A DNA stretch of 64,000 nucleotides from assembly GCF_004359215.1 (NCBI RefSeq), contig NC_090610.1, positions 8,923,707 to 8,987,706 on the forward strand, given 5' to 3'. The stretch is from Bremia lactucae. Its lineage: Eukaryota; Oomycota; Peronosporomycetes; Peronosporales; Peronosporaceae. The translations under genes were made by a program, and so were the position numbers. How positions within the stretch are numbered: position 1 is the first letter of the stretch; every line of letters starts with the position of its first letter. Under the pieces are notes generated by a model. The model worked only from the letters and a program-made list of their open reading frames with translations, was not told the DNA's origin and made no database searches. Below, one piece after another: positions 1 through 10,088 of this stretch.

Positions 1-1043
1 GCAGAACTCATGCGTCTCGCACGCTGGTTCTTGCCATCGCCCTTTGGGAAGGGAGTCCTCTTGCTGGGCATTTTTGCCCCAGCAGGGACCCTGGCATAGC
101 AGCGAGCCATCATATGGCCGCGCTTGCCGCATTTAAAACAGACCACGTCTGCATTGCCCAACTCCATAGGAGTGGCATCTGTCCTCTCGGCCGACGGCTT
201 ATACCAAGCTGTCGCCGAGGCACTGTTGTAGGATTGCTCCTCAACTAAGGCAATTTGGATTGCCTCTTCCATCGTCGACGGCACCTTTCTAAAAAGGGCC
301 TGTCGCGATGGGCCATGCCGTAGTCCGTTCATAAACGTGGGCACCTTAATGTGCTCCGGAATCGGACCTACGGTTATGGATGCGGACAGCGAGCGCATCT
401 CTTGCACATACTCTTGCAGAGATCGCTTCGCCTGTCGCGCCCCAAAGAAGCGCGCCTGAAGCAACACTTCGTTGTTCGGCGGCTGGTACATGGCGCGAAT
501 CTTATCCTTAAAGATCGCCCATGAGGGGAACGCTTTTCTGTCCGCCATAAGCGCCGAGTAAGCCCACTCTGAGGCCTTACCGCGCAGATGCGACATAGCG
601 TACGACACCATCCGGCTGTCGTCCTCGATGAGCTGGGCGACACCACATTGCTCCACGGCTAAAAGCCAGTGGACAATCGTGTGCGCCGCAGTTCCATCGA
701 ACTTGGGCGGGTCCATCCGAATGGGCCTCGGCTGATGCGGCCGGGCAGAGAGCATCTCAACAGTCCTGTTGAGAGCCTCGCTCCGAGCCTGCTCATGCCT
801 CAGCTCATCCTGAGTCTGAGTGACGGACTCCGCCGCAGCATGGCTTTGTGCCTCGGACGCGGCCCTCCGCTGTCCGAGCACGAATGCTTCAAACTGCTCC
901 AACTGAGCAACATGTTGCTCAGGAGGACTACCCAGGAGCCTGGCCAGGGCTTGTTCACCAAGTCCCTGCGCCATTAGCCCTGCCACCTCCCGATGATGTT
1001 CGGAGAGGTGGGGAAAATGAGCCCAATCAATGTTGAGGCTCAT
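1..1043 (-). CDS. Gag polyprotein of a Ty3/gypsy retrotransposon (element A), 3' end cut by the window edge
   Basis: The frame is open for at least 347 codons from the ATG at 1043 to the window edge, with no internal stop. A retrotransposon-gag core lies at about residues 115-245, with an Arg/Gln-rich stretch and the usual pattern of Trp and Leu positions. A CCHC zinc knuckle follows at about residues 302-315 (CFKCGKRGHMMARC; spacing C-x2-C-x4-H-x4-C). The product would form the capsid of the retroelement particle and bind its RNA. The ATG sits about 40 bp inside the primer-binding site next to the LTR at 1100-1629, as expected for a first gag codon. The intact frame contrasts with the stop-ridden gag copies at 20732 and 41408, so this element is younger or still active. 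Protease, RT and integrase would lie beyond the left edge. Confidence 0.88.
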   Translation of the reverse strand, partial: MSLNIDWAHFPHLSEHHREVAGLMAQGLGEQALARLLGSPPEQHVAQLEQFEAFVLGQRRAASEAQSHAAAESVTQTQDELRHEQARSEALNRTVEMLSARPHQPRPIRMDPPKFDGTAAHTIVHWLLAVEQCGVAQLIEDDSRMVSYAMSHLRGKASEWAYSALMADRKAFPSWAIFKDKIRAMYQPPNNEVLLQARFFGARQAKRSLQEYVQEMRSLSASITVGPIPEHIKVPTFMNGLRHGPSRQALFRKVPSTMEEAIQIALVEEQSYNSASATAWYKPSAERTDATPMELGNADVVCFKCGKRGHMMARCYARVPAGAKMPSKRTPFPKGDGKNQRARRMSS

Positions 1044-1080
1044 CCTCACGTACACACGCAGAGATGCGGGTCGTGGGAAG

Positions 1081-1097
1081 GATTTCAAGTGCTACCA
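1081..1097 (-). other. Likely tRNA primer-binding site of element A
   Basis: On the minus strand the LTR end is followed after two bases by TGGTAGCACTTGAAATC. The same TGGTAGCACT core follows the LTR of element B at 41442-41457. Position and conservation fit a primer-binding site. I did not identify the primer tRNA. Confidence 0.5.
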
Positions 1098-1099
1098 AG

Positions 1100-1629
1100 T
1101 GAAGGCGGGCACGTCATAATGCGGCCACGCTCTACTTAGCACACAACCTAGCACAGCGAGGAAGCGGTTTGCACCTGCTTTACTTGCGTGCAGTGAGGAA
1201 GTTGTGGTGGGCGCGCAAGCGACCTCACCCAACACACTAAGAACTCTGGTGAAGTGACGTCACGGGAGCGGTAATCCGTCTCCTCGTGCGCACTTCCCAA
1301 GTAGGTAGTAATTTTCAGACTGATTTGTATTTAATAGAATTAAATACAAATACCTATTTTTATCAATTAAATGATATCTCTATATATATCATTTAATATG
1401 TATTGCGAGCGTATCTTTATAGATACCTCGCGTAACTGATGACGCTGGGCGTCATCCCTCCTAATGTGAATGCACCCATGTGCATCACATCCACAAGGGT
1501 TGGTCACAAATGTGCACCACACCCGAGTGTTGGGTCTAATTACTATTATTTAGTAATTGACCATCCCCTTAAGTACCAAATGTACTTAATGGGGACTGTG
1601 TAACATTAGGGCAACTCTAGCCCGTTACA
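1100..1629 (-). repeat. 5' LTR of element A
   Basis: On the minus strand it begins TGTAACGGGCTAGAG and ends CCTTCA next to the primer-binding site, giving about 530 bp. A diverged copy of the same family lies at 62406-62933 (528 bp), sharing the tract near 1121-1290 and the terminal block near 1599-1629. The LTR would carry promoter and polyadenylation signals for the gag at 1-1043. Confidence 0.75.
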
Positions 1630-1912
1630 AAAGACAACTACCTTAAAGAGGGTAAAATGAAAACTGTATAATTAAGTTTCTCTTCTTTCTATCTGTTAAT
1701 GCTAACTTAATTATGAGCTAATACTAAACATGCAATCTTATCTGTCTCTCTCTCTTTGTTTACGTGTTCAGCTGATTAGTCTGCAGGATAAATAGATATA
1801 ATGGCCTATATCTATTTATGGATAAGGTTTCTGAACATTACTAGATAAAGTAATTTTCTCCAAATATTATCTACCTTATAGACAATATATTAATTAACAA
1901 CCTTTAATTATT
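1630..1912 (-). repeat. LTR fragment of the B/E chromovirus family
   Basis: This stretch aligns by eye with the LTR at 41459-41903, for example a shared block around 1660-1740 and another around 1795-1890. It abuts the element A LTR and runs into the N gap, so one end is lost. It suggests element A landed in or beside an older LTR. Confidence 0.6.
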
Positions 1913-2012
1913 NNNNNNNNNNNNNNNNNNNNNNNNNNNNNNNNNNNNNNNNNNNNNNNNNNNNNNNNNNNNNNNNNNNNNNNNNNNNNNNNNNNNNNNN
2001 NNNNNNNNNNNN
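1913..2012. other. Assembly gap (100 N)
   Basis: Exactly 100 N bases, the usual placeholder for a gap of unknown length. Both flanks are LTR sequence, so repeat collapse is the likely cause. Confidence 0.97.
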
Positions 2013-2043
2013 TGTAAAGTAGGGGCAACTTTAGCCCGTTACA
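2013..2043 (-). repeat. Terminal 31 bp of a second A-type LTR
   Basis: Nearly repeats the LTR terminus at 1599-1629 (TGTAA...GGGCAACT...AGCCCGTTACA). The gap at 1913-2012 therefore probably hides most of another A-family LTR. Confidence 0.6.
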
Positions 2044-2712
2044 ACCTGGAGATGGTAAAAAAAGTATTTTGCTATTTATTAGAAAAACAAGGAGGAATCT
2101 AACACACCTATCTGGATCGCTGAGATTTGGGCATTCTAAAATCACCTTACGAGACTTTGCGGCAGAAAAGCGCTCGTAGAAGCCGTGATTACAGTCACCA
2201 CGCAGTCCAAAACAGGCCCAACACGGCCGAAAAACGAGAAATTGTGGAGCCGTTGCGCTTCAAAAATCGAGTATCACTACTATAGAAAATCGCACTGGAG
2301 GCATGGATCAAGTTGTGTCTAAAAAAAGAATCGATTTGAAGCCAGTACTGTCCATCTTGAGCACAGCAAGCGAAGGCGACTCAGTACTTTGAAATTGTGT
2401 GGTCGGAGAGTCAACTGTAATGCAGTAAAAAGCAGTTTAGTGTATGGCTACTTTTCAACAATTATGATTTCGCATAAAATTTTGCGTTTATTTAATATTG
2501 AGAAAGGGATGATGGCTCCCATATTTTCTCTTTATAGGTAATAATAATTATGTAATTATTGCTTCCTAGAATAAAAATTTAGCCCGAAAGCGAATATGCC
2601 CACTTTTCAATCCTCGGCCGAAATTTCAAAACGTGCGACTCGAAAAATAATTCCTTACAATACAAGATTTAAAACCTTAGATACATTTTCAACCCGTCCC
2701 TCTCTTTCTCGT
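2044..2712. other. Intergenic, no gene seen
   Basis: AT-rich sequence between the LTR remnant and the stop codon of ammonium transporter 1. I see no ORF with recognisable content and no repeat beyond short A/T runs. Confidence 0.6.
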
Positions 2713-4245
2713 TCAATCACTATCACTATGCTCCGAAATCATTATTGTAAAATCGCCAACCGTACTGCACGCAGCCTCCGGTACGGATGTGCTAATTCCA
2801 CTGACAATAGTATTGCCATAGGCCTGCCCCCCATGATACGAAATGTCCATCCCATTCACTTCCTTTTCGTCGGACACGCGAAGACCTAGGGTGTATTTAA
2901 GCACCATTAAGATAATAAACGTCATGACGGCCGAGTACCCCGCGGCAATGCATTGCGACGTGAGCTGATGAAGAAATTGCTCTCCATGACCGTAGAATGC
3001 ACCACCTTTTATATTTGGATTAATTTCGGAGGTGGCAAAGAATCCCGTCAGGAGGCCCCCCATGAATCCACTACAGCCATGAATACCAAACGAATCGAGC
3101 GTATCATCGTATCGCAATAGATTCTTAAGATGTACGGCCCCAAATCCAGTTGCGGCACCAATGATACCAAATAGCACGGCTGCCCAGGGGTACACATAGG
3201 CACAACCCGGTGTAATGGCCGCCAGTCCCGCCATGGCTCCTCCAATGGTGCCACATGGATCAAATGTTTGATGGAAAGCAAATTCCAAAATGGACCACGT
3301 AAGAAAGCCAGCACAGGCCGCCAAGTGGGTATTTATCGCAGCAATGGCAGCAATGCCATCCGCTGCGCCTTGGGAGCCAGCATTAAAGCCAAACCATCCA
3401 AACCACAAGAGTGTGGCACCAATCATGACTAGAGGTACATTATGTGGCTTGACCGACTCGCCATGATTATAGCGTTTTCCCACCACAATCGCGGCAACGA
3501 GTGCCCCAAATCCACTCGAAACGTGCACAATTGTCCCTTGGGCAAAATCCAGGGCCCCCATTTTTCCTTCCCAGCCCATATTGGTAATTTCCCAATTCTC
3601 ATTAAGTTCGTGGGACCACATCCAACGCGCAAGGGGGTCATAGACCATGGATGTCCATAGTAAAATAAAGACGACATAGCTTCCAAATTTCATACGACCG
3701 ACAATCCCTCCACTAATTAAAGCAGGTGTGATCATGGCAAATTGGGTTTGAAAGAATGCAAAGAGAAGATGCGGTGTTTTGCCACCATACGTGCCACTGG
3801 CTAGTGCCCCCACATGATGAAAGCCTGCCCATGCAAAAAGCCCATCCGAGCTAAAACAGACCGAGTACCCAAATGCAAAAAATTGAATTGATACGATTGC
3901 CATGCTCATAAAGGACATCATCATGGTATTGGAGGCATTCTGTTCACCCGCCATACCGGCGTAGAAGAACGCCACACCTGGTGTCATGAGCATTACTAAA
4001 GCACTTGACATGAGCATCCATGCCGTATCGCCAGCGTTGAGAGGCGTGTCGTAAGCGTGTGCAGCCTTTTGACCTCGCGAAACGTAGTCGATACATTCAT
4101 TTGTAGATGGATCATAGTATTGGTCAATATCACACAAAATGGCGTCGTCCGATGTGTCTTGGGCAAAGACCGTGGAGGAATATAGAATAATTATTGCAAT
4201 CACAATACTGGCGACCGATGGTCTGTTGAGGTTACAGTGGAGCAT
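2713..4245 (-). CDS. Ammonium transporter, Amt/Mep/Rh family (paralogue 1)
   Basis: This 510-aa channel moves ammonium across a membrane, most likely the plasma membrane. A hydrophobic N-terminal segment (about residues 12-29) looks like a signal peptide, so the N-terminus should be outside, as in the family. About eleven membrane segments follow. Family signatures include LMTPGVAFFYAG (87-98), the first pore histidine H241 in GTIVHVSSG, GATLLWFGWFGFNAGS (276-291), and the second pore histidine H389 in DSFGIHGCSG. Both members of the twin-His pair are present, so it should conduct. The cytoplasmic tail is about 60 residues and Ser/Glu-rich near the end. A close paralogue lies at 51732-53279 on the same strand; cores are nearly identical and the termini differ. 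No intron is needed. The next gene (5539) is divergent. Confidence 0.96.
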   Translation of the reverse strand: MLHCNLNRPSVASIVIAIIILYSSTVFAQDTSDDAILCDIDQYYDPSTNECIDYVSRGQKAAHAYDTPLNAGDTAWMLMSSALVMLMTPGVAFFYAGMAGEQNASNTMMMSFMSMAIVSIQFFAFGYSVCFSSDGLFAWAGFHHVGALASGTYGGKTPHLLFAFFQTQFAMITPALISGGIVGRMKFGSYVVFILLWTSMVYDPLARWMWSHELNENWEITNMGWEGKMGALDFAQGTIVHVSSGFGALVAAIVVGKRYNHGESVKPHNVPLVMIGATLLWFGWFGFNAGSQGAADGIAAIAAINTHLAACAGFLTWSILEFAFHQTFDPCGTIGGAMAGLAAITPGCAYVYPWAAVLFGIIGAATGFGAVHLKNLLRYDDTLDSFGIHGCSGFMGGLLTGFFATSEINPNIKGGAFYGHGEQFLHQLTSQCIAAGYSAVMTFIILMVLKYTLGLRVSDEKEVNGMDISYHGGQAYGNTIVSGISTSVPEAACSTVGDFTIMISEHSDSD

Positions 4246-5538
4246 TTAGGTTGATACAATAGAAGCCTTTGGCAGCGGTAATCCGATTGCAAACTGACAA
4301 GATGTTGCAAGTTCACTTTTCATGCTTCATAGGGTCCTCGCTCCTTGATTGTGGGTCATTTTACGATCGCACCGAGCCAGCAAGGGAATTGACTTTATCT
4401 GTACGGAAGGTGTTTAACTGAAACGTAAGGAATATTTGCAAATTCTGATTTGGCGCTCATTTTTATTTAATCATAAACGCGCAAATCTTTTTATTAAAAT
4501 AAACATTCGCCGCACAATAAATATTTCTTGCATTTTTATTTGTGGTCGGTGCGGTGCTTACGATCATGGACGGCAGCGACCTAATCTTGTTGTGAAACAG
4601 TATAATGCCTTTTGCGCTTTCTTCTTATCAGTTAAGAATCCGAATTGAGAGGCTGAGCGCTCGAGTTCAGCACAATTTATGATCCTGTTAAGTTTGAATT
4701 CACGTTTGCGGAAGATTTACATTAGGGTGCCATTAAAGGTCGACTAGTTTATCATGTCCATTTACAGATAGTGTATTTTTTATCGATCCTACTAAGGTAA
4801 GTATGGTCGCGCGCGGTACATTCTCGATTTCGGAGAAAAGCGCAATTTCACGGGCGAGCATTACTATTCCAAGAAGTTCTGTAAAGAGTTAGGACGTCTA
4901 AGAATATTTGACTAGCTTGCGATGGACAATCAAACTATTCAAAGTCGGAAGTTTCCTATAGCACAAATATATATATTTTTACTTTATTAATATATATATA
5001 TATAATTTTAACCGCTTGATTGCTTGGAGTAAAATCCTATTCCAACATCTATATTTAATTTTCAGGAAACAAGGAGACTGTGTTCAAGAAATTGTGTATT
5101 TTGCTGGTTGTCAACACAACATTAAGTTATCTGTGCTGGCGCGACAAGAAAATATGACAATAATGATTGGCCGCGTTAGTGATAATTACACTTAACGGGG
5201 GGGGGGAATATTAAATCCACAATACGGACTGACAACTAGCGAGTAGATCTCGTAAGCGGCAAATTTAAACATGCAATGATTTTTACCGACCCCTACACAC
5301 TCGTCGACAACGCTTTATCAAGTGGCTTCAACAACGACTGCATTGAAACGCCAATTCTGACTTTATACAAAATTTAAAATCTCCCGACTGTAGTTAAGAG
5401 TAACTTGTGTGGTTAGACCGCATCGTAACTTGGCCGACGTATTAAAAAGTTTCCACAAAGTGGCTAACTTTAGATTTTTGTATTATTATTTATCGTGTCC
5501 TTGTCTTTGAAAAAAACAATGAATATGGCACTTCTACA
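4246..5538. other. Shared upstream region of two divergent genes
   Basis: About 1.3 kb between the ATG of ammonium transporter 1 (-) and the ATG of the 804-aa gene (+). It holds an AT-only microsatellite at about 4968-5007 and a run of G near 5199-5207. No RNA gene or mobile element was recognised. Promoters of both genes must lie here but I cannot place them. Confidence 0.55.
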
Positions 5539-7953
5539 ATGGAGCCACGACCAGCCTTGGCGCTGTTCCCAAAGCGACAAAGAGAGGACATTATGTCGCT
5601 CTTCACTGCACCATCGCCACAAAGTTGCGAGCAGTTGCCGCAATTCCTCCCGTCGCACGAGCTAAAGTTCGGGCTGGCTCCCGTCGCTCGCGACAAAGCC
5701 ACGAGCCACATCACACTCGTCCTTTGTCGCTTCTGCCTTCACTTTGGACGCAATCGACAGCCAAATACACAGCATGGTTTTAATCAAACTATCCAATTCT
5801 TTCGAAGTGTGTGCTGGACCAACCAGTACGTACAGCACCATCGAATGAATCATTCCAAGATCTGGAAGAGGTATGAACGTTGTTTCGACCATGAAAAAGA
5901 ACATTTCTTCCCCGTGTCCAATATCGCTGCAAATAAGGCATTGATCGTCCAAGAAATTCAATTACTACCTAATGAACTGTGGGCATTTGGTGATTCACAG
6001 GACAAAACCCAGTTGGATCTAAATCCAGCGATTATCAAACTTGTTGCCATGTTGCCAATCGACCACAACATGACACCAATGTTGCAACACACGAGTTTAA
6101 CGCCAAGAAAGGAACACGACACTCAAGAAGGAATGCATACAACCAGATGGGTTCCTTCAGAAGGCACGTTTCAGTCATGTACATTGATTCTGGATTCGAA
6201 AAACTCCTTCTACCAAGTCGTCGTCCACTCGCGTTCTGAACTGGATTGTATTGTGGAATTATTGGCCACAGGATTGTCTTTTGAGCAACTTCCAAGTGTG
6301 ATCCAGTCGTATCAATTTCATTCGTCCATACTTTTTCAAAACAATAACATTCCTGTGAAAAACGTGCCAATTATTGCATTGCATCGAAAACCAAATACAT
6401 TCTTCAAGTACACGAAAGAACAGACAGTGGAGTTTGTGCGTCTACTTCTTGCCGAAAGCTTGACGATAATATCCCGACTATTGCATGGATCCTGGGCGTT
6501 CTCGCTTGAGTTTCAACGTCGTATGGAACATGCTCCCGTACGATCGTATCTTTCATTTCGAGTTAATGTGTATTGTCAAGGAGCAATGCACAATATATAT
6601 CTTTTTTCCATCCCCGCGTTTGAAACCACGTGTGTATTAAACATGTTTCAAACAATCCAACACGTCCTGGATGCCGTCTTGCCAAGCTGGAAACAACGAC
6701 TTCTTGGTGTGCGTATTGATAGTGTATTGCCCGCCTGTGGAGTGGCACTTGTCACACGTTTGCAAAACGAAACCACCTTGTCTATTAGTTATCGCTCCTC
6801 GCAATCGTGTTGTCAATTATATTGTATTGTCACGAATTTCTTCTCTTCGTTACAAGGTGGCTGTTTTCAAATGATATTGTATGAAGTATTGGCAACCATT
6901 CGGTCAATGCCTGATTTAATCACCAAGATCCCAGTCCCTCCTCCTTTGAATTCAAAAACTTTACCAAGGAAATGGAACAATACTAGTACAAAAACATGGA
7001 TGGCACTAGGAAACGAATTGCATTGGATCGCACGTCATCGTACAATAATTCGACAATATTTATCCATTGCAAAACCTTCAAGTTTGCCCGACAACTCTTG
7101 GTGGCTCTTTTTTTCAGTATTTCAGTATGTAGTACGACGCTCAAACGAAACCGTGCAACAATTGCTACGGAAACAAAGCACTGTGGCAGACCAGAGTCAA
7201 GCAATGAACGACTTATTAATGGCATGTATGAAAGCATTTCATGCACTTGGTCCTTTTATCAATCCCAACGCGTCCCCAATTAACCACTCCATCTATTTGT
7301 CACGCAACCGTACGTTTGGAGTCACCAAGTCAAGTCTTCTTGCATTCATTCGACAAGTTGATCCCGAAACCATTGAAATCCTCGAGACGACCGATGCTTG
7401 GATTGTCGATCTTGCCATGGAAAATCTAGCTCTCTGTGGTGTGAATTTTCTCGAGGCATTGTTTGAACAACAATTGGCTATGGAAAGCCAAGTCGAGGTC
7501 GTTTTTCCAACGGATGTTGGATTTCCGACGCTACCACACGAATTGATACAACTCTGTCATGAGGACTTTACATCTTTAGTCGCCACGTATGGTCCTCGAG
7601 TGGATCGTGACGTGTTATTGCAAGAGTTTCAAGACTTGCAGCGCGCAGCTGTAAATGACGTGACATTCCATGCAGCATTGGCAACTTGCAACGCGGAGAC
7701 TTTATTTGAAACAGCGTGGGCTTTCACACAAGGTCGTTTTCAACGTCTCGAGTGGTTTGCAGGAGGATTTGCCAGTGTGTATACGTGTTCGCCAATTGCT
7801 ACTGAAGGAAGTACAGGTGATTTGGCGTTTGGTCAAAATCAAATGCCTACGTCGTCTATTGAATTGCTTTGTGACTTTAGAATGGAAGGATCTTTACATG
7901 CACAACAACTTTTTGCGCTTCGAACGCTTCACGAGAGGCTTTCGAAGGTGTAG
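5539..7953 (+). CDS. Large protein with a BED/C2H2-like zinc site, function unknown
   Basis: A single open frame of 804 codons with even codon use and no low-complexity filler, so it is a real gene. I do not recognise the full-length family. Near the N-terminus, C63-x2-C66 and H100 or H101 with H105, spaced by an aromatic-rich stretch, resemble a BED-type or C2H2 zinc finger, which in known proteins binds DNA. The remaining 700 residues read as a mixed alpha/beta globular protein with many Gln and Leu, like a domesticated hAT-type transposase or a protein that once had such an origin. I could not see the transposase catalytic residues. The first ATG is used; a second in-frame Met at residue 19 is possible. 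The 3' neighbour (8085-9080) converges, with 131 bp between stop codons. A possible AATAAA signal lies at about 7992. Confidence 0.8.
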   Translation: MEPRPALALFPKRQREDIMSLFTAPSPQSCEQLPQFLPSHELKFGLAPVARDKATSHITLVLCRFCLHFGRNRQPNTQHGFNQTIQFFRSVCWTNQYVQHHRMNHSKIWKRYERCFDHEKEHFFPVSNIAANKALIVQEIQLLPNELWAFGDSQDKTQLDLNPAIIKLVAMLPIDHNMTPMLQHTSLTPRKEHDTQEGMHTTRWVPSEGTFQSCTLILDSKNSFYQVVVHSRSELDCIVELLATGLSFEQLPSVIQSYQFHSSILFQNNNIPVKNVPIIALHRKPNTFFKYTKEQTVEFVRLLLAESLTIISRLLHGSWAFSLEFQRRMEHAPVRSYLSFRVNVYCQGAMHNIYLFSIPAFETTCVLNMFQTIQHVLDAVLPSWKQRLLGVRIDSVLPACGVALVTRLQNETTLSISYRSSQSCCQLYCIVTNFFSSLQGGCFQMILYEVLATIRSMPDLITKIPVPPPLNSKTLPRKWNNTSTKTWMALGNELHWIARHRTIIRQYLSIAKPSSLPDNSWWLFFSVFQYVVRRSNETVQQLLRKQSTVADQSQAMNDLLMACMKAFHALGPFINPNASPINHSIYLSRNRTFGVTKSSLLAFIRQVDPETIEILETTDAWIVDLAMENLALCGVNFLEALFEQQLAMESQVEVVFPTDVGFPTLPHELIQLCHEDFTSLVATYGPRVDRDVLLQEFQDLQRAAVNDVTFHAALATCNAETLFETAWAFTQGRFQRLEWFAGGFASVYTCSPIATEGSTGDLAFGQNQMPTSSIELLCDFRMEGSLHAQQLFALRTLHERLSKV

Positions 7954-8084
7954 AAAAGACTTTGGAATCTGTACAATCAACAACAAGATGAAATAAACAC
8001 TTATAATTGTAGCTTCTTTTCTTACAAAAAGCAACTGTGCTTCGCCACTTTGTGCGAGCTTCCCATGTAGAATCCATCAATTCA

Positions 8085-9080
8085 TTAGACCCACTCGTTG
8101 GCATAGCCTCGACGAGCGTATTGGGGACAAACATAGTCCCACATTTCAAAATCGTCCTTTTCTTGATTCCCTCTTGAACTCGTCGCTTCTTCCGTGCTGT
8201 CTTTAAACGAGTTGGTTGTAGTAGTTTCAGTCGTTTCTTTCGATTCTGCCAAATCGGTTGGCAATGGATTGGTTTGGAACGATTCGTCGACTTTTGGCGC
8301 ACGACCAACGACCTCTTTGGGGTAATGAGGATGGGGTGATGTGAAGTAGTCGCAGCAATTGGGCACGACACAACGATCTGGGGCGGTAGGTTGTAACTTT
8401 GGAAGCTTTGGAAGACTTGATGAAGGTAGTGAAGCATCCCTTGATTCTTTTGGTACGACGGCAAGAAATGGAGTCGTTTTGGGAGTGGTGGCCTTTAAAG
8501 ACTCTGTTTCGATTTCGCTCTCGTGGTGTACGGAAGTCTCCGAGCTTGGAGCAGTGGTACTGCTCGATTGACATGAACTCATCCTGTTCTTTTCATTTTG
8601 ATGCATGTGTTGACCATTCTTCAACACATCCGTGGCCTGGGTTAATAAATTCGCAGTCAACCGATTCGCTTCCATTAAACTGTCGATTAATGGCCAACGA
8701 TCGAGCTGCTTTTCCTCTCGTGGCTGTTGATACTGAGGTCCTTTTGCCGTATGACTCCATGCAGTGTCAACCTTTAAGTTAGTATACGACAGCCATGTGT
8801 TACGCTCCGACTCTGTTTGACAACTTGACGAAGTCGATTGCTCGGCTGCCAAGTCGGAAGGTTCGCCACGATCGTGATCTGGTTTTACACATGCTTGAAG
8901 TATACCACTTGCTTCAGTTCGCGGACGCTTTCGTATCATCGCTTTTATGGTTCCAGTTAGCCGGATATCGCGGTACTTAGGAATCATCCGATCAAGGAAG
9001 CGTTGCGTCCTGTTTTCGGAATAAATTCGCGGTAAACTTCGCATCGAATGCTTTACAACATATGCTCTAACGTGACACAA
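8085..9080 (-). CDS. Hypothetical Ser/Thr-rich protein, 331 aa
   Basis: The open frame runs from an ATG at 9080 to a stop at 8085. The sequence is dominated by Ser, Thr, Glu and Pro and is probably disordered from about residue 60 to 290. Ordered elements may be the basic N-terminus (about 15-60) and a short aromatic C-terminus (EMWDYVCPQYARRGYANEWV), which looks like a conserved docking motif. A Cys/His cluster (CVVPNCCDYF...HPHYP, about residues 240-260) could bind a metal. No family recognised. It converges on the 804-aa gene. The N-terminal 30 residues are less convincing, so the start may lie at a downstream Met. Confidence 0.6.
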   Translation of the reverse strand: MCHVRAYVVKHSMRSLPRIYSENRTQRFLDRMIPKYRDIRLTGTIKAMIRKRPRTEASGILQACVKPDHDRGEPSDLAAEQSTSSSCQTESERNTWLSYTNLKVDTAWSHTAKGPQYQQPREEKQLDRWPLIDSLMEANRLTANLLTQATDVLKNGQHMHQNEKNRMSSCQSSSTTAPSSETSVHHESEIETESLKATTPKTTPFLAVVPKESRDASLPSSSLPKLPKLQPTAPDRCVVPNCCDYFTSPHPHYPKEVVGRAPKVDESFQTNPLPTDLAESKETTETTTTNSFKDSTEEATSSRGNQEKDDFEMWDYVCPQYARRGYANEWV

Positions 9081-9150
9081 AGGCGCGTGAAGTTCAATCG
9101 AAATCGAATGTCGAGCGCTTTGTCGCGCTCGAGATTGTTGGAATGACTTT

Positions 9151-9450
9151 GTGCAAAGAAAACGACCGACAATTTTCTTTGATTCTAGGAATCTTCCTCG
9201 AAGACGAGCCGTTGATAGAAAAAAAAAAGAGATAATGAATCAGGCACTGGTCCTGTGTTTTTTAGTGCCAGAGCCGGGAAAGGATCATTGTAAGATCGAG
9301 ATGAAAGAGATTAAAGGTAGTCTCGACAATGTGTTCTATCGTGACGAGCATCGTAGCAACAGCATTGTGAAGTGCAGCAAGGCCGTTGATAGTACTTTTG
9401 CCGCACTTGCTTTGTCAATAATTATGGGACAAATAGAAACAAAAAATTGA
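9151..9450 (+). CDS. Small ORF, uncertain
   Basis: A 99-codon frame upstream of and divergent from the 331-aa gene. No domain or signal peptide is convincing, although an internal Met (codon 29) begins a hydrophobic stretch. Its 3' end overlaps the left edge of the inverted duplication. It may be chance. Confidence 0.2.
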   Translation: MQRKRPTIFFDSRNLPRRRAVDRKKKEIMNQALVLCFLVPEPGKDHCKIEMKEIKGSLDNVFYRDEHRSNSIVKCSKAVDSTFAALALSIIMGQIETKN

Positions 9451-10088
9451 CATGCTTGGTAATGATATGGCTTCTTTACAATGTTATGGCATTTTCGCGA
9501 GACTACTCGACACAATGTGATCATTTTTAGTGTCCTAAGACTTTGACATTTATTAACTCGGCACCATAAAAACTTCTCGACGCAAGATTGTGCTTATTCA
9601 ATACCAGCAAAAAGTATGTGCCCCCTTGAGCTCCTTTTACTTTCATTTTGCCCTCTATTGATGCCCACTGTGCAACTAGTTCTGTGGCGCATGTGCATCA
9701 ACAACCGGAAGGTGTTGATGACGTCTTTTTTTGGTTCAGCACCATGTTATTTGACTCTATAACCGCAATCGCTGCAATTGTCGCAGCTTTTAACAACATT
9801 GGCGAAGGTGAGAGCGACTCTAAGCCGTTCAATTGGCGTGTGAGAAATGATCGTCAGTGTTGTCCTTTTGTTATAGGCACGATAGTGATGCTTAAGCAGT
9901 AAACACCTATTTGGCAATGGGCTTTCTCATCGGCGTGCTAATCTGGTTGCTACAACCATTCTCATTGTCTGTCATAGTAGCGGGTGCAGCTCGCATTGAC
10001 TAAGCCATGGGAAATGAATCCACAAATGTGCATTCGAATGACGCTTTCTTTGATTTCATTTATTTGCTACCGACTTGTCGTATATTCC
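9405..10088 (+). repeat. Inverted duplication, segment P1 (left arm)
   Basis: Aligns in reverse complement with 13676-14320 over nearly its whole length, with scattered substitutions and small indels. Landmarks include the tract at 9765-9960, matched at 13770-13965, and the final match ending in cttgtcgtatattc, right at the left border of the FKBP-bearing segment. Confidence 0.85.
9648..9902 (+). CDS. Small hypothetical protein, duplicated (left copy)
   Basis: An 84-codon frame in P1. The homologous frame in the right arm (13819-14145, minus strand) is also open, and the last 68 residues align clearly (shared NIGEGESDS and a VMLKQ end). A short hydrophobic patch lies near residues 30-50. No family recognised. 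Both frames being open gives some support, but the antisense frame in the right arm is open too. Confidence 0.3.
   Translation: MPSIDAHCATSSVAHVHQQPEGVDDVFFWFSTMLFDSITAIAAIVAAFNNIGEGESDSKPFNWRVRNDRQCCPFVIGTIVMLKQ

Noticed and set aside
4968..5007. TATA-rich promoter element
   Set aside because: It is a simple AT microsatellite, far from either start codon, and oomycete promoters seldom rely on a TATA box.
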